Below, one piece after another: positions 15,363 through 23,676 of a stretch of DNA of 29,738 bases; the first letter of the stretch is position 1; each line of letters opens with the position of its first letter. Position numbers and translations under genes: made by a program. Under the pieces are notes generated by a model. The model worked only from the letters and a program-made list of their open reading frames with translations. It made no database searches and was not told the DNA's origin. Location: the NCBI GenBank assembly GCA_023433445.1, contig JAEZCS010000230.1:1-29738 (forward strand). Direction: 5' to 3'. Source of the stretch: Pseudomonadota bacterium. GTDB lineage: Bacteria > Pseudomonadota > Alphaproteobacteria > Sphingomonadales > Sphingomonadaceae.

Positions 15363-15390
15363 ATATAGGCGCGATCTTCCTTGGCACAAG
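15363..15390 (-). promoter_or_regulatory. Sigma-32 (RpoH) type promoter of dnaK
   Basis: On the minus strand CTTG (15390-15387) is followed after exactly 17 bases by CCTATAT (15369-15363). This fits the alphaproteobacterial heat-shock consensus of CTTG, 17-18 bases, CYTATNT. Transcription would start about 80 bases before the dnaK ATG. Position in front of dnaK makes the match more believable than the motif alone. Confidence 0.6.
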
Positions 15391-15449
15391 AAGCGTAGGC
15401 GATTACCGTAACAACCGACCGGAAACGAGACAGTCACGAAAGCCTCCCG

Positions 15450-15914
15450 ATGCGCGCACCCTTCTCCTTTTTTGCTTTAGCTACTCCCCTTGCCCTTGCA
15501 GCCTGTGGCGATCCCGCTCCCACTTATATTGATCAGGCCTGGGTGCGGCTCAGCCCTAATAAGGACACGCCTTCAGCCGGTTACTTCGTCGCGCATGGCG
15601 GCGACGCAGCGACACAGCTTCGTGACGTACGCACTGATTATGCGCTCAAGGTCGAGATGCATGAGAGCATGAATCATAACGGCACAATGACGATGCAGAA
15701 GATTGATGCCGTCGACATTCCTGAAAAAACAAAAGTCGCCTTCGCGCCCGGCGGCAAGCATCTCATGATCTGGGGCATCAACGACACGGCGGTCAGCCGC
15801 GGCAAGATGACCTTTACCTTCCTGCTCTCCAATGGCGACCGCCTGCTGGTAGATGCCGTGATTCGGAAGCCCGAAGCGCCCGCGCCAAAGGTCGAGGAGC
15901 CTGCCAAGCATTGA
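15450..15914 (+). CDS. Periplasmic copper chaperone PCu(A)C lipoprotein
   Basis: A 154-residue exported protein with a lipobox (LALAAC, lipidated Cys19), so membrane-anchored. The copper-binding pattern H(x10)M(x21)HxM is exactly met by His71, Met82, His104 and Met106. PCu(A)C proteins carry Cu(I) in the periplasm and help build the CuA or CuB site of cytochrome c oxidase. The Pro/Glu/Lys-rich tail (about 140-154) is dispensable-looking. Its TGA stop overlaps the TTG start of the next gene by the four bases TTGA. No SCO1 or cox gene is in the window. It is divergent from dnaK. Confidence 0.92.
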   Translation: MRAPFSFFALATPLALAACGDPAPTYIDQAWVRLSPNKDTPSAGYFVAHGGDAATQLRDVRTDYALKVEMHESMNHNGTMTMQKIDAVDIPEKTKVAFAPGGKHLMIWGINDTAVSRGKMTFTFLLSNGDRLLVDAVIRKPEAPAPKVEEPAKH

Positions 15915-16375
15915 CCAGCAGGAGCCTGACGCCCGGAGAAGTCGCGCTCGCCCGAACGATATTCGGCGACGCGATCGATTATGGCAGGGTAAGGGCTCAT
16001 AATCGCAAATGGTGGCCCTTCCAGCCTGCTCGCGTCACCATGTCGCCCGATGGGGATATCTGGTTCAATCCCAAGAGCGATCTGTTCTGCGAAGATTTTT
16101 GCGGCGAAGCGCTTCATCTGCAGGGTCATTTCATCCACGAAATGACCCATGTCTGGCAGGCGCAAAGGGGCGGGAAATGGTATCTGCCGCTGATGCGACA
16201 CCCTTTTTGCCGCTACGGATACGACATTGTGGCCGGCCGACCGTTCGAACGATATGGACTTGAACAGCAAGCAGAGATTGTTCGCCACACCTTTCTCATG
16301 CGCAAGGGTGCGCAGGTGACAGGAAAGCCACCACTGCCGGTTTATGAAAAGCTGATTCCCTTCAACCGCGCCTGA
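15911..16375 (+). CDS. HExxH-motif protein ('vgr related' type)
   Basis: A 154-residue protein of unknown function of a type annotated in sphingomonads as 'vgr related protein'. It has no signal peptide. It contains FIHEMTHVWQ with an HExxH zinc-peptidase-like motif (His76, Glu77, His80), followed by YGLEQQAEIVRH, where the Glu could be a third zinc ligand. Enzymatic activity is therefore possible but unproven. It starts at TTG, overlapping the copper chaperone stop as TTGA; an AGGAG lies eleven bases upstream, and the next ATG is some 43 codons later, inside the conserved part. The overlap points to coupled translation with the copper chaperone. Confidence 0.75.
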   Translation: MTSRSLTPGEVALARTIFGDAIDYGRVRAHNRKWWPFQPARVTMSPDGDIWFNPKSDLFCEDFCGEALHLQGHFIHEMTHVWQAQRGGKWYLPLMRHPFCRYGYDIVAGRPFERYGLEQQAEIVRHTFLMRKGAQVTGKPPLPVYEKLIPFNRA

Positions 16376-16402
16376 GCTCTCCAAATCTGATATTCTCCTG
16401 CC

Positions 16403-16762
16403 ATGCGACTTCTCACCTTCCTCATGCCCCTGGCGGCATTCTTCGCAGTTCCGGCGCTGGCCGAGACTGTGCCTGCAGAACGTGTCGGCCACTATTATCT
16501 GCGTGGCGTCATGGAGACCGGATCAGAGCTGATGCTCAAGCCGGATGGGCGCTTTCAATGGTATCTCGTCGTTGGCGCGCTGGATCTTTTCGCCGAAGGG
16601 CGCTGGCAGGAGGCGAACGGCACCGTGCGGCTGACAGCAGAGCCGACAAAGGATGTGCCGAAGCCTGGCTTCAACACGCTCATACTGACCATAAGGGGTC
16701 AGGAGCTAATTCCACCCGACGGCCGCGGAGCCTATGCACGACCCTCCGACCAGGCCGATTGA
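16403..16762 (+). CDS. Small secreted hypothetical protein
   Basis: A 119-residue protein with a clear signal peptide (about 1-21, LMPLAAFFAVPALA). The mature part reads as successive beta strands (HYYLRGVMETGSELMLKPDGRFQWYLV, LDLFAEGRWQEANGTVRLTA), suggesting a small beta barrel or lipocalin-like fold. I do not recognise a named family. It follows the HExxH gene by 27 bases on the same strand and may be part of that operon. It ends three bases before the convergent LD-carboxypeptidase gene. No good ribosome site is seen. Confidence 0.65.
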   Translation: MRLLTFLMPLAAFFAVPALAETVPAERVGHYYLRGVMETGSELMLKPDGRFQWYLVVGALDLFAEGRWQEANGTVRLTAEPTKDVPKPGFNTLILTIRGQELIPPDGRGAYARPSDQAD

Positions 16763-16765
16763 CCT

Positions 16766-17800
16766 TTAGCTGACGCCAGCTTCGAGCAACCGGATACTGC
16801 CTGCATCCGCATCGATTTCCGCCCGAACCCCTAGCGGCAAGCTGAACTGCTTTGCCACATGGCCAATGGCAGCCCCCTGAAACGCGGGAATGCCAAGGGC
16901 ACCGAGATGCTGCTCCAGGACTTGCGACAAGGTGAAGCCGCCATAGGAAGGCCCGGCTGCGCCGCAGCTGGTACATTGGCCAAACACCACGCCAGCCACC
17001 CTGCGCAACACTCCGGCTAGCGACAACTGGGTCAGCATCCGGTCGATACGGTAAGGCGCTTCACCCACATCCTCCAGAAACAGGATGGCGCCTGTAAAGT
17101 CCGGAAGCCAACCTGTCCCCATCAACGCTGTCAGCACCGTAAGATTGCCGCCCAGCAAACGTCCTCTCGCTCGCCCACGGCCAAATGTGCGAACGCGGCC
17201 ACCCTGCGGGACCAGCCGATCCTCGTTCGGCTGCGGGTTAGTCAATAGTGGGGTCGATCCATCAAAGGCGATTGACCGAAACGCATCCCAGCTGAATTGC
17301 GGCCAGCTGCTGGCTGCGTTCGGCCCATGGATCGTCGTGAAGCCCGCGCGTGCCGCAAAGGCCATGTGCAAGGCAGTGATGTCGCTGAACCCTATCAGCA
17401 GCTTGGGGTTTGCCCGAATGGTCGCAAAGTCGAGATAGGGCAGGATGCGCGCGCAGCCCCATCCACCACGCACAGCGAACACGGCCTTAACCTGCGGATC
17501 GGCGTACATCGCGTTTAGATCAGCGGCGCGATCTTCATCCTTGCCCGCCAGATAGCCATAGCGTTCGACCAGATGCCGTGCGGGCCTGGGCTTCAAGCCC
17601 ATCGCCTCTATGGTCGCCTTCACCACCTCCAGATCGAACTTGTCATCGGTGAACCCTGCCGGTTCGACCAGTCCCACGACATCGCCTGACGCCAAGCGCG
17701 GCGGCTTTATGGTCGAAGGCGAAGGCGCTTTTGCGGCGACCAGGGTGGCTCCCATGCCTGCCAGCATCATCCGCCTGTCAAATGCTGTATGGCTGCTCAA
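16766..17800 (-). CDS. LD-carboxypeptidase (peptidase S66)
   Basis: A 344-residue murein LD-carboxypeptidase family member, which would trim the terminal D-alanine from tetrapeptides during peptidoglycan recycling. The S66 triad is visible: Ser139 in IGFSDIT, Glu243 in FLEDVGE and His314 in GHVAKQFSLPLG. FDRRMMLAGMGATLVAAKA at the N-terminus looks like a twin-arginine or Sec signal, so the enzyme may be periplasmic instead of cytoplasmic. The start is TTG, overlapping the cupin stop as TTGA; GGGAG lies six bases before it, which supports this start over ATG at 17770 and keeps the twin arginine. Confidence 0.88.
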   Translation of the reverse strand: MSSHTAFDRRMMLAGMGATLVAAKAPSPSTIKPPRLASGDVVGLVEPAGFTDDKFDLEVVKATIEAMGLKPRPARHLVERYGYLAGKDEDRAADLNAMYADPQVKAVFAVRGGWGCARILPYLDFATIRANPKLLIGFSDITALHMAFAARAGFTTIHGPNAASSWPQFSWDAFRSIAFDGSTPLLTNPQPNEDRLVPQGGRVRTFGRGRARGRLLGGNLTVLTALMGTGWLPDFTGAILFLEDVGEAPYRIDRMLTQLSLAGVLRRVAGVVFGQCTSCGAAGPSYGGFTLSQVLEQHLGALGIPAFQGAAIGHVAKQFSLPLGVRAEIDADAGSIRLLEAGVS

Positions 17801-18240
17801 AAAGCGCTCCCATCCTTATGCTGATAGTCTCCTCTCGACCACCGCAGATCGATGTCGGGATAGTGCGCATCCCCCTTCGGCACGCGCCCGAAAGCCAGAA
17901 ATTCGCAGTCGCCATCGCTCTCATTGACGAGGTGATGCCCGTTCGGCTCGCCTTTGGGAAAGGCCGCCATATCACCCGCCCGCATCGCAAAACGCCCTTC
18001 GTCTTCGACCAGCACCGCTTGCCCGCTCAACATGACGACGAATTCATCCTCATCTTCATGCCAGTGACGCTGCGACGAAGCAGCGCCGGGTTTCAGCACT
18101 ACATGGCTGACGCCGAAGTCGGCGAGCCCGGAGCCTGGGCCGAGTCTTCGCACCCATCGACCGTTCACCGCAGCTGCATAGGGATCGGGATAACCGGTCC
18201 TGTTCGTCTGTTCAGTGGCTGCAAGATCGATCTTGGGCAT
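17797..18240 (-). CDS. Cupin domain protein
   Basis: A 147-residue single-domain cupin. The metal-binding motif is intact: His59, His61 and Glu66 in RHWHEDEDEF, and His103 in GHHLVN. The beta-barrel motif 1 is GAASSQRHWHEDEDEFVVMLSG. Cupins of this stand-alone type may be sugar-related isomerases or dioxygenases, but no substrate can be named. An in-frame ATG at 18261 exists; 18240 is chosen because GGAGG lies eight bases before it. Its stop overlaps the LD-carboxypeptidase start by four bases (TTGA). It is divergent from dapE across 50 bases. Confidence 0.85.
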   Translation of the reverse strand: MPKIDLAATEQTNRTGYPDPYAAAVNGRWVRRLGPGSGLADFGVSHVVLKPGAASSQRHWHEDEDEFVVMLSGQAVLVEDEGRFAMRAGDMAAFPKGEPNGHHLVNESDGDCEFLAFGRVPKGDAHYPDIDLRWSRGDYQHKDGSAF

Positions 18241-18290
18241 GATCTTTTCCTCCGCTGGCAAAGGCGCTCGGCTTTCGCTAACGCAGCCTC

Positions 18291-19433
18291 ATGAGCATGA
18301 CCAGCACCAATGCCGACATAGTGGACATCGCACGAAAGCTGATTGCCTGCCCTTCCGTGACGCCTGCCCGAGGTGAGGTGTTTTCTGTTCTTGAAGCGAT
18401 GCTGGTGCCCCTTGGCTTCACGGTCGATCGCTTTGTCGTCGGCGAAGCCCCCGACGGGCCGGTGGAAAACCTGCTCGCCTGGCGCACAACAGGTGCGGGA
18501 CCGCACTTCGCATTCGCGGGGCATCTGGACGTCGTGCCGCCGGGCGACGGTTGGGCCAGCGATCCCTTCACGCCTGAGCTTCGCGGAGACCTGCTCTATG
18601 GACGTGGAGCAGTCGACATGAAGGGATCGATCGCCGCCTTTGTCGCCGCTCTCACGCGTACTCCGGAGGATTTGCCGGGCACGGTCAGCCTCATCATCAC
18701 CGGCGATGAGGAAGGTCCTGCGGTATACGGCACGTTGGCGCTGATGGACCGCATGGCGGCGCACGGATTGCGGCCCGACCTCTGCCTGGTAGGCGAACCG
18801 ACCTCGTCCCAGCGCCTGGGGGACGTCATGAAGGTTGGGCGGCGCGGTTCGGTCAACATGTGGATACGGGTGGACGGCATCCAGGGACATGTCGCTTATC
18901 CGCACCTGGCCGACAATCCGGTTCCGCGCCTTGTCCGGATCCTCGCGGAGATTGATGCCGTGGTGTTGGACGAGGGTACGGAGTGGTTTCAGCCGAGCAA
19001 TATCGAGATCACTGATTTGGAGGTGGGAAACCCCGCCACCAATGTTATCCCGGCGACCGCCCATGCCCGCATTTCGATCCGCTTCAACGATCAACATAGC
19101 GGCGCGCAACTGATCGACCGGATCAGCGCGATCGCGGCGGTGGAGGGCGGCACCCTTATCGCGAAGATCAGCGGCGAGCCGTTTTTGACGGAGCCCGGCA
19201 CGTTATCCAGCCTTGTATCCGAGGCGATCAAGGATGTGACGGGCGTTGAGGCGGAGCTTTCCACGACCGGCGGCACATCGGATGCGCGCTTTCTCTCCCG
19301 CCTTTGCCCGGTGGTAGAATTCGGGCTGAACAATGCAACTATGCACAAGCTGGATGAGGCCGTTGCGGTGCAGGACCTTGAGGACCTGACCGACATCTAT
19401 GCTCTCATCATCCGCCGGGCATTGGGGGCCTGA
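18291..19433 (+). CDS. dapE: Succinyl-diaminopimelate desuccinylase
   Basis: A 380-residue M20-family zinc enzyme that hydrolyses N-succinyl-LL-diaminopimelate in lysine and peptidoglycan synthesis. Zinc ligands and catalytic residues are in place: His78 (AFAGHLDVV, with Asp80), Asp109 (GRGAVDMKG), Glu140/Glu141 (GDEEGPA), Glu169 (VGEPT) and His352 (NNATMHKLDE). Residues 180-300 form the dimerisation domain. Two ATGs two codons apart are possible starts. The 3' end lies three bases from the convergent GGDEF-EAL gene. The divergent cupin/LD-carboxypeptidase pair adds to a peptidoglycan theme. Confidence 0.95.
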   Translation: MSMTSTNADIVDIARKLIACPSVTPARGEVFSVLEAMLVPLGFTVDRFVVGEAPDGPVENLLAWRTTGAGPHFAFAGHLDVVPPGDGWASDPFTPELRGDLLYGRGAVDMKGSIAAFVAALTRTPEDLPGTVSLIITGDEEGPAVYGTLALMDRMAAHGLRPDLCLVGEPTSSQRLGDVMKVGRRGSVNMWIRVDGIQGHVAYPHLADNPVPRLVRILAEIDAVVLDEGTEWFQPSNIEITDLEVGNPATNVIPATAHARISIRFNDQHSGAQLIDRISAIAAVEGGTLIAKISGEPFLTEPGTLSSLVSEAIKDVTGVEAELSTTGGTSDARFLSRLCPVVEFGLNNATMHKLDEAVAVQDLEDLTDIYALIIRRALGA

Positions 19434-19436
19434 TCG

Positions 19437-21113
19437 TCAGACGGTGCGGCGGTGGCCCAACGGCGTGGGGCCAAAGCGGTCTAAATAATTCGCCTCGCTC
19501 ATTGGCCGGGCGAAGTGGTAACCCTGAAACAGCGTACAGCCGATCACGCGCAGCATTTCCATCTGCGCTTCTGATTCGACGCCCTCCACGACGACCTCCA
19601 TCCCCAGCCCCTGGATCAGGCCAACAACCGCGCTGCAGATTGTGCGCGCTTCGGCTGAGACGGCTATATCGCGTACCAGGCTGCGGTCGATCTTCACCCG
19701 ATCGATGGGCAGTTCCTTGAGGCGAGAGAGATTGGAGTAGCCTGTGCCGAAATCGTCGATGGCTATCCGTACGCCTTCCTCGCGCAAAGCCTTCAACTGA
19801 CCTAGCACGCGGCTGTCCATTTCCATTGCCAGCGACTCGGATATTTCCAGCTCCAGCATCTGCGCGGGTGTCTGATGCGCGGCCATGGCGTGCCGCAAAC
19901 GCAGGAAGAAATCCGCTTGCGACAATTCCCTTGAGGAGATGTTGACCGCAATGCGTTGTCCGATATCCGCCTTTGCCCAGCGTGCCGCTGTCTCGCACAC
20001 CCGGCCCATGACCCAGTCGCCAAGGGCCACGATCGCGCCGCTTTCCTCAGCGACCGGCACGAAGAAGCCCGGCATGACCATGTCACGTTCAGGGTGCACC
20101 CAGCGTATCAGCGCCTCCGCCGAAACGACTCGGCCACTGGCAGCCTCGACTTGCGGCTGAAACTCCAGGATGAACTCATCTCGCTGCAGCGCCAGCAGCA
20201 AATCTCTTTCCAGTTCAGCGCGATCTGCGGCCTCCAGCGCCAGTTCTGCCGTGAACATCTCTGCGCGGTTCCGGCCTTGATGCTTGGCATGATACATGGC
20301 GATGTCCGCGGATCGCAGCAAAGCAGAGAGTGTATCGCCATGGTCCGGGTAGCAGGCGATACCGATCGATGCGCCCAACTCGATATGCTGGCTACCCAAA
20401 TCAAATCGCTCGCTGAGCGCGAATTGGATCGCACGGGCAATACGGCTTGCCGCATCACGCCCAGGCAGATGCGGGAAGAACATCGTGAACTCGTCGCCTG
20501 CCAAACGGCCGATTACCGCATCGCTGATGCCAGCGCTCACCTGGGCCATGACGACTTCGCGAAGACGGCCTGCGACACGTGCAAGCAACTGGTCGCCCGC
20601 AGCATGACCGAGCGTGTCGTTTACGCCTTTGAAGCCATCAAGATCGATGAAGAACAAAGCTGCCGAAGATACCTCTTCTCGCTCGGCCAGCAACCGCTCG
20701 ACTTGCCTGCAGAAGCTTGTGCGGTTCGCAAGGCCGGTCACCTGGTCGAACAGGGCCAATGTCTGCACATGATCAAGGTTGGTGCGAACCTGACTGAAGA
20801 GGCTGGTCATCGCAACCGACAGGTCAGGCAATTCGGTTCTGATCTCCGCCGGCACTGAGGATTGCAAATCGCCGTGGGCGGCGGCGACCAATCTCTCTGT
20901 CGCAGTATCGATAGCGTGGGCAGCCGCCACCACAGCCTGGCGCGCCGATGCCCAGCTCATCGTGCCGCATAATATGGCCACAATCAGAGATCGACCGATG
21001 CCTGTAATATCGGTAGCCTCATCCTGTCCCAGTACAAGGGACAGGATGAACACCAGCGCCCCCGCGGCGCAGGCGAAGGCGGTGGCGCGGCTTTTCAATG
21101 TCACGCCCTGCAT
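19437..21113 (-). CDS. Membrane GGDEF-EAL c-di-GMP protein
   Basis: A 558-residue protein with two N-terminal membrane helices (about 10-29 and 41-58), a short HAMP-like linker, a GGDEF domain (about 115-285) and an EAL domain (about 300-550). The GGDEF signature is AGDEF (205-209), a variant that can still be active. The EAL domain is complete: EAL at 333-335, Asn391, DDFGTGYS at 453-460, Lys474 and EGVE at 510-513, so phosphodiesterase activity is likely. The periplasmic loop is too short to be a sensor domain. It probably adjusts c-di-GMP near the membrane. It is monocistronic: the upstream gene on its strand is divergent in function and 98 bases away at its start side. Confidence 0.92.
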   Translation of the reverse strand: MQGVTLKSRATAFACAAGALVFILSLVLGQDEATDITGIGRSLIVAILCGTMSWASARQAVVAAAHAIDTATERLVAAAHGDLQSSVPAEIRTELPDLSVAMTSLFSQVRTNLDHVQTLALFDQVTGLANRTSFCRQVERLLAEREEVSSAALFFIDLDGFKGVNDTLGHAAGDQLLARVAGRLREVVMAQVSAGISDAVIGRLAGDEFTMFFPHLPGRDAASRIARAIQFALSERFDLGSQHIELGASIGIACYPDHGDTLSALLRSADIAMYHAKHQGRNRAEMFTAELALEAADRAELERDLLLALQRDEFILEFQPQVEAASGRVVSAEALIRWVHPERDMVMPGFFVPVAEESGAIVALGDWVMGRVCETAARWAKADIGQRIAVNISSRELSQADFFLRLRHAMAAHQTPAQMLELEISESLAMEMDSRVLGQLKALREEGVRIAIDDFGTGYSNLSRLKELPIDRVKIDRSLVRDIAVSAEARTICSAVVGLIQGLGMEVVVEGVESEAQMEMLRVIGCTLFQGYHFARPMSEANYLDRFGPTPLGHRRTV

Positions 21114-21211
21114 GTGCCTCCCGCCAAGAGCGTAGCTCGACCATGAGCTCCGGATGGCTTGGTTATGGCGATTGCTGGTTAAGAAAAGGTCATTGGCGAT
21201 TGTGGCTCGCT

Positions 21212-21745
21212 CTATTTTTTGCGCCGCAATATAATATAGATGGCTCCGCTACCGCCATGCCGAGGATGCGCCTGCCGCACGCTGGCGATACGGTCTGCAT
21301 AGGGACTCGTCTCAAGCCAGTGGCCGATCTCACCACGAATTGCCCCGCGTCGCGTTTGCTGCGCCGGACCGGACACTTTTGGGGGCTTCCCCGTGATGAT
21401 CAGCAGGATTCGATGATCGCGCATCAGCGCTGAAGACAGTGCCTGGTTCAGTCTGGCATGTGCGCTGGACAGGCTGTGACCGTGCAGGTCGATCGTGATG
21501 TCCGGCGAGATCGTGCCGTTGCGGATCCGGCGTTCCCAGCTTGTATCCAGCACTGTCGCCGGGACGCGCGGAGAGGTAATGGCAGCGGGTGGCGAAGGAG
21601 CAGGACTTTGGCTTCGACCGACAGTAGCCGGGACAGCTCGCTCGGAGATGCTTTCGCAACGCGGGTGTGGGCGCAGCGGATGGACGGAGCGTGTCAGGGC
21701 GTTCCAGATCGCCTGCTCATCCGAGGAAAGCTGCCGCCGGGCCAT
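21212..21745 (-). CDS. Smr domain protein
   Basis: A 177-residue protein with a C-terminal Smr (small MutS-related) domain, about residues 85-175. Both hallmark motifs are present: TIDLHGHSLSSAHARL and HGGSGAIYIILRR near the end. Smr domains nick DNA or cleave RNA in some members; stand-alone Smr proteins are often of unknown role. The N-terminal half is a low-complexity linker rich in Pro, Ser and Arg. Its start lies 12 bases after the mltA stop, so it is the third gene of the Tim44-mltA-smr operon. Confidence 0.88.
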   Translation of the reverse strand: MARRQLSSDEQAIWNALTRSVHPLRPHPRCESISERAVPATVGRSQSPAPSPPAAITSPRVPATVLDTSWERRIRNGTISPDITIDLHGHSLSSAHARLNQALSSALMRDHRILLIITGKPPKVSGPAQQTRRGAIRGEIGHWLETSPYADRIASVRQAHPRHGGSGAIYIILRRKK

Positions 21746-21757
21746 CGCTAGCCAAGC

Positions 21758-23011
21758 TTATTGCTGTGCGAGACGTGCCGCCGATCCGATCGGCAGCAAG
21801 ATCAGTGCGCTACCGCGTGCCGACATGCCGCCCGCTATTTCTCGCGCTCGCACGCCCGCTCCCCAGAAAGTGTCAAACCGGTTGGCCCCCTTGATAGCGC
21901 CGCCGGTATCCTGTGCAATCCAGATGCCGTTCGGCTCCGCCCGATCGAGTGAAAGCAGTACAGGCGCGCCGAGCGGAACGTAACGCGGATCAGCAGCCAC
22001 CGTCGCTTCTGCCGTGACCGGCACTCCCAAAGCGCCCAAGGGCCCAGCCCCGTTCAGCTCTCGAAAGAATACGAAGCTCTTGTTTTCGTTCATGATCTTC
22101 GCGCCCTCTGTGGGGTTTGCGCGCAGCCACGCCATGATATCCTGCATCGATCCGGCCTGGATCAGGCCGCGATCCTTCATCAGTTTGCCGATGCCGGTAT
22201 AATCGCGGCCATTCTGTCCATCATAGCCGATCCGCATGACCGAGCCGTCAGCAAGCAACAGCCGTCCACTTCCCTGCACTTGAAGGAAGAAGAATTCAAT
22301 CGGATCGGCGGCCCAAGCCAGTTCCAGGCCACGTCCCGCCAGAGAACCGGCCACAATTTGCGCACGCTCTTCAAATGGCACGAAATTGGTACCCTGCACC
22401 TTGCCCCGAATGGTCTTGCCCTTAAGGCTGTCACTAAACAGGCCAAGATTGACGTCGATCAGGTCGGGCGGACGGCGATAGATCGGCACCCCATAGCCGG
22501 GTTGCCGGGCCCGTGATCCGGAAATCTCCGGCTCATAGTAGCCGGTGACGAAAGCCGCGCCGGGCCCAACTTGAACCGCTTCGAAATAGCGGGAGAAAAA
22601 CTCATTGGCGCTCGCTTCGGGCCAACTGGAGGCCGCTGCACAAGCACTGTTCCAATCCGATCCCTGCGTCAGGCCGCTTTGGTCTGCCCGCTTCATCAGT
22701 GACGGGCAGGAAATCCGGAATGCCTCGAGTGCCTTGCGCGTTCGCTCGCCGGGCGCAACCAAAGAGGCAATGTCAGGACCACGCGTTATTCCGGCAGTGG
22801 CAGCGTTCGCGCTGTCCGTGGGCTGCGTGGATGGGGCCGCAGGGGGTAAGGTGGGACGCGGAGTTGCGGGCACCGGCCGAGCGGCCACATCGGTTTCTCG
22901 GGCCGAACCTGAGGCTGCCGGACCGGCTGGCTCCGGCGGAATGACAGCCCCCGCACACGCCGACAGCAGCAGCGCAGCGGAAACCGCCGCCCACGACTGC
23001 CGCAAGCTCAT
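21758..23011 (-). CDS. mltA: Membrane-bound lytic murein transglycosylase A
   Basis: A 417-residue lipoprotein (lipobox LLLSAC, Cys19) that cleaves glycan strands with formation of 1,6-anhydro ends. After a Pro/Ala-rich linker (about 25-85) comes the MltA barrel domain (about 145-300, GYYEPEISGSR, FFLQVQGSGR) and then the 3D domain (about 335-405) with Asp368 in AQDTGGAIKG and the catalytic-type Asp380 in GANRFDTFWG. Length and order are normal. The ATG overlaps the stop of the upstream Tim44-domain gene by ATGA, implying coupling. It functions at the outer membrane's inner face in cell-wall turnover. Confidence 0.95.
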   Translation of the reverse strand: MSLRQSWAAVSAALLLSACAGAVIPPEPAGPAASGSARETDVAARPVPATPRPTLPPAAPSTQPTDSANAATAGITRGPDIASLVAPGERTRKALEAFRISCPSLMKRADQSGLTQGSDWNSACAAASSWPEASANEFFSRYFEAVQVGPGAAFVTGYYEPEISGSRARQPGYGVPIYRRPPDLIDVNLGLFSDSLKGKTIRGKVQGTNFVPFEERAQIVAGSLAGRGLELAWAADPIEFFFLQVQGSGRLLLADGSVMRIGYDGQNGRDYTGIGKLMKDRGLIQAGSMQDIMAWLRANPTEGAKIMNENKSFVFFRELNGAGPLGALGVPVTAEATVAADPRYVPLGAPVLLSLDRAEPNGIWIAQDTGGAIKGANRFDTFWGAGVRAREIAGGMSARGSALILLPIGSAARLAQQ

Positions 23012-23676
23012 GCAGCCTCGTCGGTTTCGCTAAGCTTCCAGTTGGGGTCGTCGCTGCGCAAATCGCGCGTGAACGTCCAGATATCGTTGGTGCTTACCGC
23101 GTCGGTCAGCGACCCCGCGACGACGGTCCCGTCCTTGTCCCGTGTCACAGCAGCAATGTCCGCTTCAAAACGCAGTGACACTTCGGCAATGCGCCCGTTC
23201 ACATTAGCGCTCACAATCTGCGCCTTGTCGATGCGCACCAGCCGGTTATCAAGCACATGACCCGCAGCCTCTCGCTGCGCAATCGCCTCTTCGAACGATG
23301 CTAGCACATCAGTATCGCACAACCATTCCAGTTCGGACCGATCGCCGCGCCAGAATGCTTCAAGCACCATTTTGTAGGCGGCTTTCGCGCCATCGACGAA
23401 TTGCGGCACATCAAAGCTCCGGTCCGCAGCGATCAGCGCGCGTACGCCCGCTTCGCCGCCCGGCGCGATCAACCCATCGGCCAGGCGAACCGAATCGCCA
23501 GGAATGTCCGAAACCGGACGGGGCTGAAGCACGGTGACCTTTGCTCTTTCTTCTGCCGGTCGCAGCGCAGGCTCCTGCTCATGCCCAGTCCGCTTCCCCA
23601 GCACGGAGTAGAGCCGCAGCGCCAGGAAACCAGCGATAAGCGCAAGGATAACGATTACATACACGGGCCGAGGCAC
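23008..23676 (-). CDS. Tim44/TimA domain protein
   Basis: A protein of about 222 residues with a single N-terminal membrane helix (YVIVILALIAGFLALRLYSVLG) and a C-terminal Tim44-like domain (about 85-218, AAYKMVLEAFWRGDRSELEWL to DIWTFTRDL). Related bacterial proteins (TimA) are thought to sit at the inner membrane; in mitochondria Tim44 links Hsp70 to the import channel. The start is uncertain: GTG at 23676, or GTG four codons in at 23664, which would begin directly with the membrane helix. It is the first gene of an operon with mltA and smr, divergent from secB, an arrangement I recognise from other alphaproteobacteria. Confidence 0.85.
   Translation of the reverse strand: MPRPVYVIVILALIAGFLALRLYSVLGKRTGHEQEPALRPAEERAKVTVLQPRPVSDIPGDSVRLADGLIAPGGEAGVRALIAADRSFDVPQFVDGAKAAYKMVLEAFWRGDRSELEWLCDTDVLASFEEAIAQREAAGHVLDNRLVRIDKAQIVSANVNGRIAEVSLRFEADIAAVTRDKDGTVVAGSLTDAVSTNDIWTFTRDLRSDDPNWKLSETDEAA

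Noticed and set aside
19956..20858. 300-residue plus-strand frame opposite the GGDEF-EAL gene
   Set aside because: Antisense shadow; the GGDEF and EAL motifs on the minus strand are decisive.
21166..21201. Short direct repeat TGGCGATTG upstream of the GGDEF-EAL gene
   Set aside because: Nine-base repeat copies only; no further structure or link to a site-specific element.
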